The notes: generated from the sequence alone by a model not told the origin. A stretch of 64,000 nt of DNA from Himantopus leucocephalus (GCA_003993805.1 RSEF01000002.1:68107044-68171043), one strand, 5' to 3'; counted from the stretch's first letter, positions 24,101 to 36,420 are shown. Made by a program: numbers and translations.

Positions 24101-26958
24101 ATAAAGATAGTTGGAGGTGGATGAAGATGGTTGGAGGAACCCTTGCCTTCCTCAGTTTTCTTTTCAGCCTATGATGTGTGCTGTAACCCACAGCTGGAGC
24201 TGTTTGTAAGTGGGACTCTGTGTCTGAACAAATAGCATAAATATGTAAATAAAGTAGTAGCTCTCATTTAATTTTGAGTAGAGTTAGGGAAGATAACGCA
24301 GCTTCCTATTAAATTTCACTGCCAAAATATGTTTTATTGGTTGGAAGGAACATCCCTTACTAGCTGATCTTGTGGCGACTGGAGCTGTAAGTGCAGGGTT
24401 TATGCGGGGTATCATGGCTCCTTGATTTGTAGCTATTCCACCTTTGCTATAAAGGAAAGTGGGCTTGAAACTCCTGGGTCATTAGGCCTTCTAAAACTAG
24501 CATAAAAAAAAAGATTTAACCCTCTGTTGGCAGCGTTATTTTTCACTTGCTTTAGCCCGTGTTGGTATTCTAATCAGGAAAGGCAAGCTTGGTTTTTGTG
24601 GAATTCAAGCGCTGCCTTGAATAAGGATGGATTTTAATGCATGCTTAAGCATGTGTCAAGGTGCACAGCTGGATGAAGCCTATAACTTAAAATTATATAT
24701 AAATATGAGTTCATTAGGCACATAAAACTTGAGCAATTGGTGAAGTTGCTTATAAAATACGTAATTTATAAATAGGTTAAGATACGCTGAAGTAAATGAA
24801 GAGTGAAAAAACAATCTTAACTTTAATCTTAAACTGAATGTGGTACTTCTATGTAGACACCTAGGAACTGTAAGTTAAATATCTAACCAATGTATTTCTT
24901 CTCAACTTTCAGTTAAAATTAAAGACCTTGCCTCACTCTTCATTATTTTTAAACTGCAGGTTAATGAGCTGAAACAGGGAGAAACATTTGCAGAGCAAAT
25001 AAAATCTCACTTCTTGACAACTTGCACACCATATCCATGGAGTTCACTGTTTGATACTTTAGGAAAAGTTTGTGTGCCCTAAAGCTCCTTTGCTTTGGGT
25101 TTTTTACTCTAACACGACTTTGTCAATTGGTGAAAGATAGTACTGCCTGATTATGTGCCCCCTTAATTTCAGTCACAACAGCACAACATCTGTAATCTTG
25201 AAATTCACGTGCTGGTAACTGCAGAGCCCTGTCAACACTGCTATGTATTATTATTTATTTATGCTATAAACTTTGTCTCAGACAAGGGTTTTAGAATGTT
25301 TTAGGTTTTTGGGGTTTTTTTCCTCCCCCTTTGAATTGGATGTTGGTGTCCTTAGAAGTCAAGACCCAGTGACCTGGAGGGAAGACCTACGGACTGGAGT
25401 TCCCACACACATTTCTCTCTTGTGTCTCTGCCCTTGATGGTCCCCAGCATGGGGCTTGCAGAACTTTCCAGTATTTGCCCTATTCATTATAGTAATAAAC
25501 CCCCGATATCTTCACTGGCGCCTTCAAGTGAGTTCACTTGGTACTCTGGAAGATTACTTTAGATATTAATGGCAGGTAGACGTTGCACTCTGTTAGCAGT
25601 CCAATAGGCCCAATAACACATTGTTTCAAAATTGAGGGCATTGTGCTCTGTCTTGCACAGCATTTTCCTGTAGCCTTTTTTTCAAGCCACAACTGTTCAT
25701 ATTAGCAAGTTAAAAACAAGTGAGAGACAAGTGCTTACAAGATTCCTTTCTTGGTCATACTTACTAGTCATTTGCAGACACTTAGTTCTTCAATGACCTT
25801 ACTGGACAGCAACAAGGCCAGAGATTAATTTTTCAAAAGCAAATACATGATTTTGCATGACCGGTATGAAAATTAAAGTTGATGGAATTGAGTAGCTTTA
25901 GAAATGGGACTTCAGGTTCTTTTGACAGTTTCACCTTTAACCTTTCAAAGGCTGAAACCTTGGGTGTAGTTTAGTACGGCTGAGACTTGGTTTTAGATAC
26001 GGCTATTTAACTTTATCAGGCTGTCCTGGGGAGCTTCATAGTTCTTGGCTTCACAAACGATGATGATCTGCTAGGGAACGACTGTTTTATAATTGAAAAG
26101 GCAAAAGTGGCTGTTGTTCTGTTTGTCTGTCCAGTCTCCTTTAAATCTTCAGTCCTGTGGGTAATACATTATCGGACCGATTCCAGTTTCCTGTTTATAT
26201 AGGGTCTGGCTTTGATGCGAGTACAACAGATTAAGAAGCAGAAGCAGAGTTCCTGTTTTAGTAATTTCTCATTAAGATGTATATAAGTCCAATGACACTG
26301 TGCTGACAATTATTTAAAACATCAGACTGGGGAGCACATATTTTTACATCAGCACCAAAGATTTAAAGGCGTACCACCTCAGCAGCAGCCCCACTACTTC
26401 ATCTTTGATCAAAGCTACAGATTAGAAAATTTTACGTGCTGTTTTACATGTGTTTTAAGCTAAGGAAGATCATTCTGAAAAGGCCGATTTGTCTATACAA
26501 GAGTTTTAAGTAAGTAATTCCTGAATTAAATTAAATTCCACGTTTTTTTTCTGTGGCAATTTCTATTGTGTTTGGTTTTTTTTCCTGGCAATTTTTAAGT
26601 TGCATTTTACATTAAAAAGTCATGCTTTACTTGCAGTTTCAATGTCTTTAGCAAAGTTTCTTGCCATTATCTCTTACTATGACTTTGATAAATTATAGTT
26701 GTCCTCAGTACAGAGCTCCTCCTCCCTGGGACTGGGACACAGTAACCTGTTGCCCTGAGTCTTGCCATTGTGCTAATGTCCATTGCTGTCTGCAAACCAC
26801 ATATTCTTGTTCAGACAGACAATGGAAAACCACTTATGTCAAAAATAAAAAAAAAATGCATTTCAATATAATTCTTTATGTTTGTAAATAGACTTAAGTG
26901 GTAAGTGTTAAGCCTATTGCCGCAAAAGAAGTGTAGTAATTCAGAATAAATTTGTGAC

Positions 26959-26991
26959 GAACTCTACAAGAAGGTGAACTCTACATGAGGT
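26959..26991. repeat. Imperfect 16-17-base tandem duplication
   Basis: GAACTCTACAAGAAGGT is immediately followed by GAACTCTACATGAGGT. This is a local two-copy duplication by replication slippage with no coding significance. Confidence 0.8.
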
Positions 26992-28720
26992 CCCAGCTGC
27001 TTGGAAGTTCATGCAGGCAGATCAGGACACTTTTTCCTCCTTAGTCTGTGGCTTGTCTTGGAAAAAAGGTTTGCGATGATCCTGCTCCACATTACCTTTT
27101 CCTGAGTTAACTTTCCAAGTTGATTAGCAATAATAAAGACTGTATTATAATAGGACTCGTCTGTAGTAAGTATCCATCCCAGGTGACCTGGGAAAACCAC
27201 CGCAGTTCTTTTCCCCAGCAACACTGGCTGTAAAACTCAGAGCAACGCAAGGTGCTTAGGATACTCTTTTCAAGCTACGTTTTGTGTTAGCAAGTTTGTT
27301 AGTCTTATAGTTTAATTGGTATGTGAACTTAACACACCATTTTCTCTTTATGAGTTGTTTATGTGTTACAAACCCATTTTATTTTCTATTTGCCTTCTTT
27401 GGGAGTTTCATCGAGAAATGATAAATATGCCTATACATATGAATTCCATTAGATGCATTATAATTCCAGTAACAGTATCTATGATAACTGTAGCATGAGA
27501 CCAATAACAGAAAGCTTATACTTACAGCTATTTGAATAATAACTCCACTGCCTATTTACATTTGAAGTAGAGAACTGGCTAGACTTAATTTCTGCTTTGG
27601 TGTATGTTTATCCTGTTACCGGCTTTTTGTTCCTTTCTGCTACTTATGGTTGTGTAATTTACATTTACTTAATGATCCAGAATGTTTAGAAAATAGAAAA
27701 AGGATCCTCTGCTAGAAAAGTACTGCCATCAGAAAAGGTTTAGTTGTCAAATGTTAAAACTAAATAAGGTCCAATTGGGCATAATTAAACCAGGACTTGC
27801 ACTTAATAAGGCGCATACATGCGTATTGGAACTGCTGATTTCAGAGGTGGATTGGGTTGTTCTTATATTAGTTTTTAAGTTATTAGACCTTGAAAAAAGA
27901 ACTTAAAATTAAGATAGTTTATTAAGCTCAGCTCTGCTATCTTTAGCGAGGCACCATGAGACTTCTTTCATGGAAGCTTCGTTCTCCCCCTCCTATCCCC
28001 AGTAAAATCGGGGCAATTTAGCTTTCTGTAGAAAGTGACACCAACAGTTTTTTTTTAAATCACATTTACTGCATGTGCTTGTGGAACAATAGACCTTGAA
28101 TAGGGTTTTTTGTAAGTATATGATGTGAAAGCGGAGCTCAATGTGTTAAATTCAGTTGAAATGTTATGTCTGTTTATATAATCTCCCTACCACTGGAGTA
28201 TTCAGTATGTCTAAGGAATCTCTGTGAACACGTCAGATTATTGTGGTTTTCACATGTTATCAATTGATAGGCCTGAGAAAACAATACATTGGTCAGTATA
28301 ATGCCTAAATTTATTAAATACCAGGATTTTGATCTTACTCTTCTTTGGATGTCACATTACTAAACTGACATGTAGGGAACTGGCAAGGTGACTGAAGAAC
28401 CAAATGCTTCTCAAGACAAATCCTTATATCTTCCATGCATTGCACAAGTATATTCATGGGGATAAATTCCTTAGAGGGGCTTTAAACCGTATAAGGGAGC
28501 CTAATAGGATTTAAAAGCTGTAAAGTTGGTTAGCACAGTTTATAGCCTACTTGGATGGGTATGGTCTATATTTTTTTTTCAGGCCAAGGTCAATGGTCCT
28601 CCAAAAGAGGACATTTGCATTCCTGGATTGTTTGGGCTGACCTCTCTGGGTGCAAAATGGAACTTCTTTTTCTGAAGTGAATTGTACAAAAAATTCTACT
28701 TGCAGCCACTTACTGTCGTA

Positions 28721-28764
28721 GTCATGAGGCCACTTAACACATGTCATGAGACCACTTAACACAG
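28721..28764. repeat. 22-base tandem duplication, two copies
   Basis: Two adjacent 22-base copies (28721-28742 and 28743-28764), each starting GTCATGAG and containing CCACTTAACACA, differ at two positions. A recent local duplication is the simplest reading. Confidence 0.9.
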
Positions 28765-31565
28765 TGTGTGATCAACTGCTTTTGGAAGGGGTGGAAATGT
28801 CACAAGCCAATTATTGTGATGTATAAAGGACTTATTGAGACAAGACCATACCTGCGTTCCATGAGTGTAAAGAGGTGGCGGCTTGCATTTTGAAACCCTG
28901 TGGTTACCTTGCTTAATTACCTGTTGTCTGTCTTCTGCAAGAGGAGCCATGGGGCTTGGCTGGTCCTTGTGGGGTGCCTGCAGGCAGCCGCTGGCAGTGG
29001 GCATTGCCACCATTTTGCTGCCAGTGTTTAGAAATTGTACTGCCACTTGGGACTGGGTAAACTGAGTCTTCAGTTATGTATCCGAAAGCTGTAGCCATTT
29101 AACCCTGCTTCTTAGGTCCTCTCTAGCCTCTTAACACAAGTGCATGTTGAATTTCAGTCAGCCAAGAAATGTGGACCTGTGATGCTGGGCCCGTGCCAAG
29201 GCTTGTTTGGCATGCTGTAGGGTCGGGTTGTTACAGGGGTGCCTTCAGCCGATGGGGAGTGGCTGAAATGCATGAAAGCCTGCATGCCCTGGTTAACTAT
29301 AGTCAGCCTATAGGTAACATTTATACCTGGTTTGATTTATTCCAATATTTATTTCCACTGGGACAATGTTTTATTCTGCTTTAAATCCAACATGAAAGAG
29401 ATACGATGTGTCTAAAGATGTAGATGCATGTGTCTGCTGTGTAACTGTGTGCCTTTGTTGACATTAGATATATAAAGTGTTCAAGAAAACGGAAAAATCA
29501 AAGCTTTGCTTGTATTTGTACTTTCTGTTCTGGGTATGATATTGAAAGCAAAGCTGAATCTGTACAATTAAGCAGAGGGATTCTGAAGTCCTCCATGGAG
29601 GAGCTGCACAGATGGGCCACCACAGCAGCTGGCAGACCTGCCTTTTGCAGTGCGGGGTGATGTTTGTATCCCAGCTTAGTCTCCATGGAGTCTCCAATAT
29701 TACTTTCTTTTCCCTAGTATCTGTGAGAGACTTCCTAAAGAGGTAGTGGCAGTTCCCAGGATGATGTGCGCTCTCAGTTCTAACAAGAGGTGGTTAGTAC
29801 GGCTGCCTTTTCCTTACCAGAGATGAACTTCTGCTCTTAATTCATGGTCGTGTACCATGTTTACTGTGCTCCCTATTTTCATGCAGCATTTAAATATCAT
29901 GGATGCATGAAATAAAACTTGAAGATCACTAAATAGACAGTTTATATGGCATTGAATACATAGAAATGGAGCAGCCAGCAGCTAGGAACCATAACTATGT
30001 CAGCAACACCACTACCACCATCACCACCAGTACTTAAACTGGATGCTCCAGGTCTACCTAGCTGCTGTTGACTGAACAGATTTAGCAGCATGTAACACAA
30101 GTTCTTCCCGCACCAATCAGGCATTGTATCTTGAACACAACAGTAGAAAAATAAATAAAATAACAATTAAAAAAGCCCACCCAAAACAACGTACCACCTC
30201 TGGTTTTAACGGTGAGATAGCAAAAGCTTACAGCGATGCTTTTCTAGTTGGCTGTTGCAGTTACTCGAGAAGAGTTTCAAGAAATTGCAATTTTACTGTT
30301 TCAGGCAGGAGAGAAAAAAACTAAACTAAGCGGTCCAAACAAACTGCTCGTAGAAGAATAAAAAAATAATTAGAAGTTTAAAATAGCATATTAAAAAGAG
30401 AAAAGCAAATCCTAAGGCTTATCATTCCGTTGCAAAATACCTCTAGGCAGAGCTAAGGCCCTTTTTCCCCACATAGGCCTTTTTCCAAGCAGAGAGGGCC
30501 AGAATAGAAGGCAGAGTTTTGCAAACTATCCCATTACTTTGGAGCACATTTAGCCCTGAGTTTTTTGTGCACTATGGGCAGTTTCAGTTTTAAGCTTCAA
30601 GCTATTGTATATGTAATTAGTATTTTAAATATATATATGACAAACAGGAGATACATTATTGGCGATAGTTACTGGAGTTTGTTACTGTTCAAAGGTATAG
30701 ATGTAGAGATACAGTTTTGCTTACTATTAAATATTCAAAGCCTGAGTTACATGGGATAGCTGGGATATAAAGCAGGGCTTTTTTTTTGGTCTTTGTTGGC
30801 TTTTACTGTGGGCCAGTGAAAGAACTTGGCAGTGTTTGTTTATCGTTTCTGGATTATGTCAAAACTTCCCAATGCACATGTTTTCCAGATGCTAAAATGA
30901 AGACGCCTAGGGTTTGGGGTTTTTATTTTTATCCAGCTGCGATGGCCTTGGCCTTCAATCAATAAGCTACTTTTTCTTTTTTTTTTCAAGGTAGCTATAA
31001 GAGTATGATGTAGAGAACAGAACTGCAACTGTGTGAACTGCAGTTCATACGAGAAATTATTGTCACAGCTCCTAATGCTAAGTGCACTGGGCTGGAATAA
31101 GCAGAGCTGGAATGAAATAGAAATTAAGAAACAAAAAAAAAGTTGACTCCCTGCCTTTAATCAGTAAGCAGTACTGTGACCCCTGTAAGTATGAAATAAC
31201 CCATAAAAGAGCTCATGTTGAAACAACTGTTTTGAAAAGTACATGGAATGAAGGTATTTGCACCTCTCAAGAGGCTGTTCATTTATAAGATGTATGTTTT
31301 GCTCTGCTTGGAGGCATATATGCTGTCTTCAGCTGAGTATTATTGTGCTGCATAATATTTGTCCTGTTGGGAAAGTTTAATTTAGCAAGTTTTAACCGTG
31401 GACAAATATCAAATGTATTCTGTGATTAAGCTTTGGGTTTGTCTTAGATACCAGTATTTTAAGTTCTAGACATAAAAGTATGTAAAGCTCTCTAATGGCT
31501 CTTAAAGGAAACCACAAACTGTTTCTTGAGTTGGTTATACAAGAAGTCGCTCCAAGGGACTTGGT

Positions 31566-31605
31566 CCTGCAGCCCTTGAAGTCAATAGCTGAGCTCCCAT
31601 AGATT
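31566..31605. repeat. Possible fragment of an ancient amniote interspersed repeat
   Basis: The sequence GGTCCTGCAGCCCTTGAAG, then TCAATAGCTGAGCTCCCATAG, resembles a motif common in reptile genomes, in which GGTCCTGCAGCCCTTACTCA is followed by a CCCATTGAAGTCAATGGGAG-type palindrome. Here the palindrome is degraded. The family name is uncertain and the assignment rests on recall of the motif only. Confidence 0.35.
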
Positions 31606-31619
31606 TTTGTGGTGCAAGC

Positions 31620-31885
31620 ACGGCGCGCTCTGCCTTGCGCAGGAGCCAGCTGAAATCAGCCCTCGTGCTCCGTCAGACAGTTCAAAGCTAGCAAAGCTGT
31701 CATCATCGCTGGCAAGCCCGAGGGGTAAAGTGAGGACAGGACGAGGCTGCCAGAGCAGTTCCCGGCGCTGAACTCTCCCAGGTCACTCCTCCGGCACTCG
31801 CTCCAGTGGAGGCGCAGCCAGCGGCAGGGACGAGCACCCGGCAGCCACCCCAGGGCTCCGGACGGTGGGCTTAGGATAGCGCCGG
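31620..31885. promoter_or_regulatory. Short CpG-island-like block
   Basis: About 265 bases with clearly raised GC and roughly two dozen CpG dinucleotides by eye, abruptly embedded in CpG-poor, AT-rich DNA. In birds such unmethylated blocks mark promoters or strong enhancers. No TATA box or confident first exon is visible. The longest minus-strand frame of the window (31656-32213) runs across it but reads as chance: it is arginine-, leucine- and cysteine-rich with no domain, and low stop density is expected in GC-rich DNA. Candidate promoter of an unannotated lncRNA or alternative transcript. Confidence 0.4.
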
Positions 31886-33015
31886 CCTTTTGGGCTCGTC
31901 TGTTGCAAGCTGTGGCTTGTGTTTTCAGAGGCCAGCTTCTTTTATGTGTGTATTTCATCCGAACTTTAAAAATTTCAAGCATGTGCCTAAGTGTTGGGGT
32001 GTGCAAACGCCACTGCAGGCAGTGCAAGCCTGCAGGACTGTTGCTGGCCAAAGAGTGCTTGTGCATGTGCAGATGCAGGGACTGAAATTGTAGTACCATT
32101 TCTGCAAGATCTTGTACCGGCGTTTGAAGTGAAAGCTCACGCACGTGCTCTGTGCACACACACGGGCTCGAAATAAGCCCTGCTGCAAATTTACCTTTGC
32201 TGAAGTCACACAAAGTGACTAAAAACCCAGCACATACATTTTCAGTGAAGTATAATCTTTCTAGCCCATGTATTATTCAAAGGAAGCTTATCTTATGGGG
32301 AGTGCTGTTATTCAACAGATGGCATTAAGTATTGATATAAACCTCTAAGTAAAAGAAGTAGTTGCTCTGCTCCACCGTGTCTGTGCTATTTAGTCACATA
32401 TGTAAAAATAAGTGTGTGTATGCACATGCATGTGTGGGTATATGTGATCTCATGGCCCACGTTAAATCTTGAAGCATTCACTAGTGGTTCCATTATAGGT
32501 AGGCTCACTCAGGATGTGCTTTTTCTTTGACAGTGCCATGTAGCAGTGCCTTGATTAATATTATTACTCTTAGGAATATAATAAAAAAATCCAGTGGAGC
32601 AAGAAAATTATTGTTACAATAAAAGCCATTGAAATGAACATGCTTATTAACATGCCTCTCAATTGCACAGAGACTAAAAGACAGGGAGCGCGTTCTTCTC
32701 TTCCATGTTGCTCTGCATATTTTGTCATTATATTGCAGAGCTGTCGCGACTGCTGTCTCCTGGTTATGATTTTCAAATCCCAGTTGATGATTAATACCTT
32801 TGGCTCAGACAATTGTAAAAGGCTGGTGTTTTAGCTGCATACATTTTCTCATTGCTCTGGCAGTAGCAATGTGCATCACAATGCGGAGGGGCATGGAGGG
32901 TAGAAGGGAGCCAAGACAGAGGAAGAAAGAGGGTGTCATGCAAAAAATAATTTTTTCCATGTGTTTTCCCCATTTGTCAGGTCAGCACTGAGACGGGTTT
33001 GACTAGAAAGCACAT
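31886..33015. other. Gene-free unique sequence
   Basis: No exon supported. Overlapping frames of 60-84 codons occur on both strands at 31890-32210 but share the same bases and have no protein-like pattern. A GT/AT-rich patch lies at 32400-32440. Confidence 0.45.
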
Positions 33016-33022
33016 CGCATGA

Positions 33023-33190
33023 ATGCCTTGCATTTCTGCAGCACCTTTTACTTACAAGGACCGCAACGCCTCCCATAAGGAGATTAAAAATCCAGTATTC
33101 AGGGATAAAGTCCATTCAGCATCCTCAGGTAAAGTAGACAAGGTGCAGAATTTCATCCAGGTTTTTCTGGAAACTGTACCTTTGGCAGCA
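33023..33190 (+). repeat. Possible ancient LINE/SINE 3' fragment
   Basis: The sequence CCTTGCATTTCTGCAGCACC, then TTTTACTTACAAGGACCGCA, resembles the common vertebrate repeat motif reading roughly TTGCATTTCTATAGCACCTT TTATCC AAGGATCTCAAAGC. The rest of the segment is too diverged to align by eye. Family and right boundary are uncertain. Confidence 0.35.
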
Positions 33191-33880
33191 GAAGTGTCCC
33201 TGGACTGACTGTGTAGGGTCACACAAAAGCTTAGAGGGAAGGCAGCAAGTATGCTTTGTGGCAATGACGAAGTTAAACCCACAAAACTACTGATGTGTGC
33301 TCAAGGTACATAAACGTAATCACAAGCAGAAAATGAATGAGAAATTCCTGAAGGTATTATGGGATCTCTGATATTCCTCACTCTGTTTTCTAGGCTGTCT
33401 CTGGCTATCTCTTCTTTCTCCTGTCTTCACTTACTCTCTGTGTATTCACCTTTCCTTTTGGTATTTTCTGTTCCACCATACCATCCACCCATCCCTTCTC
33501 AAGTTCCATTTTCTCTCAGTTCCAGTGCCTCTCGCCTGGCTATTTGGGCCCCTCTCCCAAATGTAGGCAAAAGCATTTTCAAAGTCTTATTGCATAGGTG
33601 ATTATCCAAAACAAGTCTAACATACACAACAATTAGTTTGGAGAACCTATATATGCATTGGTGTGCAGCATGGTATATACTGGTGAGCGTGCAATACCTG
33701 GTGCTTGTATTATTTATTATGTAAATTTATCTGTCTGTGGAAAATACAACGTCAGCCTCTTTCAGACTGGGATGCTGAGTGAGCTGGATATTTGTGAACA
33801 ATGCCGTTATGAGTCGTACCCTTCCCCTTTGTCACTGAGGATGTTTGCTCAGATTTAAGTATTGTTTTTGTTTTGGCAGA
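33191..33880. other. Pyrimidine-rich unique sequence, no gene
   Basis: A CT-rich stretch (33370-33560) gives a serine/leucine-rich frame on + that reflects composition and not a protein. No other element is recognised. Confidence 0.45.
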
Positions 33881-33884
33881 GGCC

Positions 33885-34220
33885 GAAAGCTGGGAGCAGG
33901 AAGCGGCTGCACCCTGACGGCTGTCATTTCCCCTGCGCGCGACTCCTGTTTACCGCCAGCTGCTTTCTTACAGACACATCGCCCGGGCTTTGATACGAGC
34001 GGGCCCGTCGCTGACTCAGAGCTAGTAAACTTTCTGTGGCTATCTGCTCATTTGTGCTGTTCTTCACAAACGATAAGGTCAGCCTGGGAAAAAAGTACTA
34101 CTACTAATAATAATTTAAAAAAAAAAAATAATTGTAGGATCTTTCACAATCCTCTGCTCGGATTAGTGTATGCGTGTTCCCACTGAGTCAGTAAACGGTG
34201 ACGGCCGGGAACGTCTCAAG
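33885..34220. promoter_or_regulatory. CpG-rich block with AP-1/Maf-type sites
   Basis: Around twenty CpGs by eye in 335 bases, including a GCGCGCG patch near 33936, set in AT-rich DNA. It carries GCTGACTCAG at 34010-34019, matching the core of a Maf recognition element and an AP-1 site, and a second AP-1 heptamer TGAGTCA at 34184-34190. An acceptor-like TTTTGGCAG lies at the left edge. The combination suggests an enhancer or minor promoter. The 113-codon + frame 33845-34186 ends in an A-tract and is not protein-like. Confidence 0.4.
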
Positions 34221-34359
34221 TGGACGGTGGGGAGCTGGGCAGACCTCTGATGCAGAAGCTGCTTTTCCAGCAGGATGCGGAGGAGATCCTGGTAGACAGA
34301 TGGCTGGCTGCCCGGTTTGCAGTGTGTCCTCTCAGGCATCCGTCTGAATTCCTCCCCCC

Positions 34360-34690
34360 ATAAAAGCTTTCATTATGTTTTGTCACTTGATACATTAGTT
34401 TGTTTTAATGCACTGGAACCCCACGTACATTTAGCAGTCTCTTTCTGCTTGTTTTATGGGGCTCCACTGTGTTTGGAAATGAATTAAAGCATCTGAAAGG
34501 CTTGGCAGTTTCATTAGAGAAGGACAGTCCAATTCAAATTAGTGTAACTCACTTAAAATTGAAGTAAAATGTTTTAAGGAGAGTGATCTGATAAATATTG
34601 GCTTAAACTAATTGGATTTTCAATAGACAAATTACTGCATTTTTCTCATTACTTAGTGCTCTGTAAGGCTTCCACGTTGTACGGGAGAGT
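34360..34690. promoter_or_regulatory. Candidate conserved non-coding enhancer, homeodomain-site rich
   Basis: Unique AT-rich sequence dense in ATTA/TAAT cores: ACATTAGTTTGTTTTAATGC, GAATTAAAGC, CAAATTAGTG, AACTAATTGGATTTTC, and CATTACTTAG. It lacks repeats and frame structure. This texture is typical of conserved non-coding elements around developmental genes, but conservation itself was not measurable here, so the call is an inference. Confidence 0.35.
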
Positions 34691-35164
34691 ACAGTTCCCT
34701 GCTATGGAGCTGAGAAGGCGGAGTGAAATCACTGACTGAAGATGCTTTCTGAGTGTTTGGCTGCTGTGGATCCCAGGATGCCACTGGCTGGGGGAGGCCG
34801 GGTGGCTCGGGGGTGCCGTGCAGCTCAGCCCTCCGGGCTGCTCAGCTCACTAGCGTGAAAGGGGGTTGCCATTTTCCAGTGCGCTTGCACAGGTTTGCCA
34901 TTCCTCACGCTCAGGGCATGGGTGAAATGATCTGCAGGCTGCTGCTGACCTCTCCGAAAGAAGGCTCTTGCCAGGATAAGCACAGCGTAAAGCCTCTCAT
35001 GTTACATATGGGGTAGCCTTTTCTTTTTTTTTAAATAAGCAAAAGAAACACTTATTTCCAGTTAAGAGGGTCAGAAAACAGTACATGTCCTTTCAATGTC
35101 AACTTCTGTATTCCAATAAGCTTTTAATTACAACTAAATAGGACCTAAATAAATATGCAGTTAT

Positions 35165-35186
35165 GTGTTTGTTTGTTTGTTTGTTT
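35165..35186. repeat. (GTTT)n microsatellite
   Basis: Five to six tandem GTTT units. Simple repeat. Confidence 0.9.
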
Positions 35187-35459
35187 AATATTACTATCCC
35201 CAACAGAAAAGGAAAATAAGTAGGGATTCTTACATCCTTATCTAATGTTGGGAGCACCATAATTTGATTCTTTCCAAAACACATTTTCTGAAAAGAACTG
35301 GCGTGTGTTTATTTGATTCCTGGTGTTCACTCAAGAATTCCCCTTTCATGAATGTCAAAGCAGATGTCCTATGGAGAAAGGAGCTGCTCCTCAAAAATAT
35401 TTCAGTAAGGCACACGAGCATGTGGTCTGAGACGTGGCGTAGAGAAGTGAGAGAGTTTC

Positions 35460-35640
35460 TTGTTCATTAGTACTGAAATGTTTGCATGAGCCACAATAAT
35501 AACAGCATATTTTAGTGTCTGTGCAGTATGAAATTGCATGTGGATGCAATTAGATAATATTGACAGTCGCAATGGTGAATATGCAAATGATACCATGATT
35601 TTCTCCCATCTAACTTCCTGTGCAGGGAAAAGTAGAGATG
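35460..35640. promoter_or_regulatory. Candidate enhancer with POU/octamer sites
   Basis: Contains a perfect octamer ATGCAAAT (35581-35588), a near-octamer ATGCAAT (35544-35550) running into TAGATAATATTGACAG, and CATTAG and CACAATAATAACAG motifs (the last Sox-like). The sequence is unique and non-coding. Regulatory function is inferred from motif clustering alone. Confidence 0.3.
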
Positions 35641-36039
35641 GAAGATGGAGTGGTGCTGTGAAGAGTTACTGAGCCATTTATTTTTCTAATGCAAAATACC
35701 CTAAAGCAAAGTAAGTGGGATGTTTGTTCTCTCAGTTTAGGACACTCAGTAGTTGACTGCATGGCTGAGGCATGCAGGTATGTATTTTTTCAGGGCAGAT
35801 TTGGTGTGTACCGTAGGCAAGCTTGGCCATCCCAAGTCCAGTATCCCGGCTGAATACGGTTTCAGTCAGTGCACTGCATTTCCATGTGATTATGCTGGTG
35901 TGCCTATTTTTTTGTTACCTTTTGAATAGATAATTTAAAATTGCTCTCTGTAGGGATGTTCTCTGTGTCTGTCTGCCTATCAATCTTTCTATCTGAATGC
36001 AGAAGTATTTGATTAGTGTATTTAAAGTAATAAAGATGT

Positions 36040-36420
36040 CAACAGTAGTGTCACATTGATTGATGCTAATTATAAGCCTTTAATGGCTTCTCTGGTTTGG
36101 TCACTCTCCTTGCAGATTGTGATTTTATGGTTAAAATAATGCCCTGCTGTCCGCAGACTCGGTCATAAATTGTGGTCTATCTTTCTTTAATGACTCCGCA
36201 TGCAGTGGTATAATCCCAATAACATACATTCTCTTTGGTAAAAGGAAGGCAGTGACTTTCATAGAGGTGATGGATGGATTTATAAGGACTAGCTAACAGA
36301 CTGGCTGGGATCACACCAGAGGCAAGGCTGATTGTTCTGCTTGTGCATTGCCATAAGCAGAAACATTAGGCAGGCAGTCTTGGATAACTGATGATTTTCA
36401 TTCAATCGGTCTCTTTCCAC
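36040..36420. promoter_or_regulatory. Candidate conserved non-coding element
   Basis: Unique sequence opening with a run of PBX/homeodomain-like sites (ATTGATTGATG, CTAATTATAAG, CTTTAATGG; 36056-36086) and continuing with TTTAATGACTCCGCATGCAG and CAATAACATACATTC. No open frame of interest crosses it. The balanced, non-repetitive, homeobox-site-rich texture is that of deeply conserved enhancers. The claim needs an alignment. Confidence 0.35.

Larger units (their letters stand above)
21121..31560. other. Gene-free, AT-rich unique sequence
   Basis: Ten kilobases with no exon, RNA gene or mobile element that I can support. Small local repeats occur at 26959-26991 and 28721-28764. Frames of 60-96 codons overlap on opposite strands, as expected by chance. 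A slightly GC-richer patch lies at 28930-29030. The stretch reads as deep intron or intergenic DNA. Confidence 0.5.

Noticed and set aside
24631..24655. Perfect short palindrome CATGCTTAAGCATG
   Set aside because: Fourteen bases, expected by chance in a window of this size; no flanking structure.
31656..32213. 185-codon minus-strand frame, the longest in the window
   Set aside because: It spans a CpG-rich block where stops are rare, overlaps frames on the other strand and has no domain, signal peptide or family resemblance.
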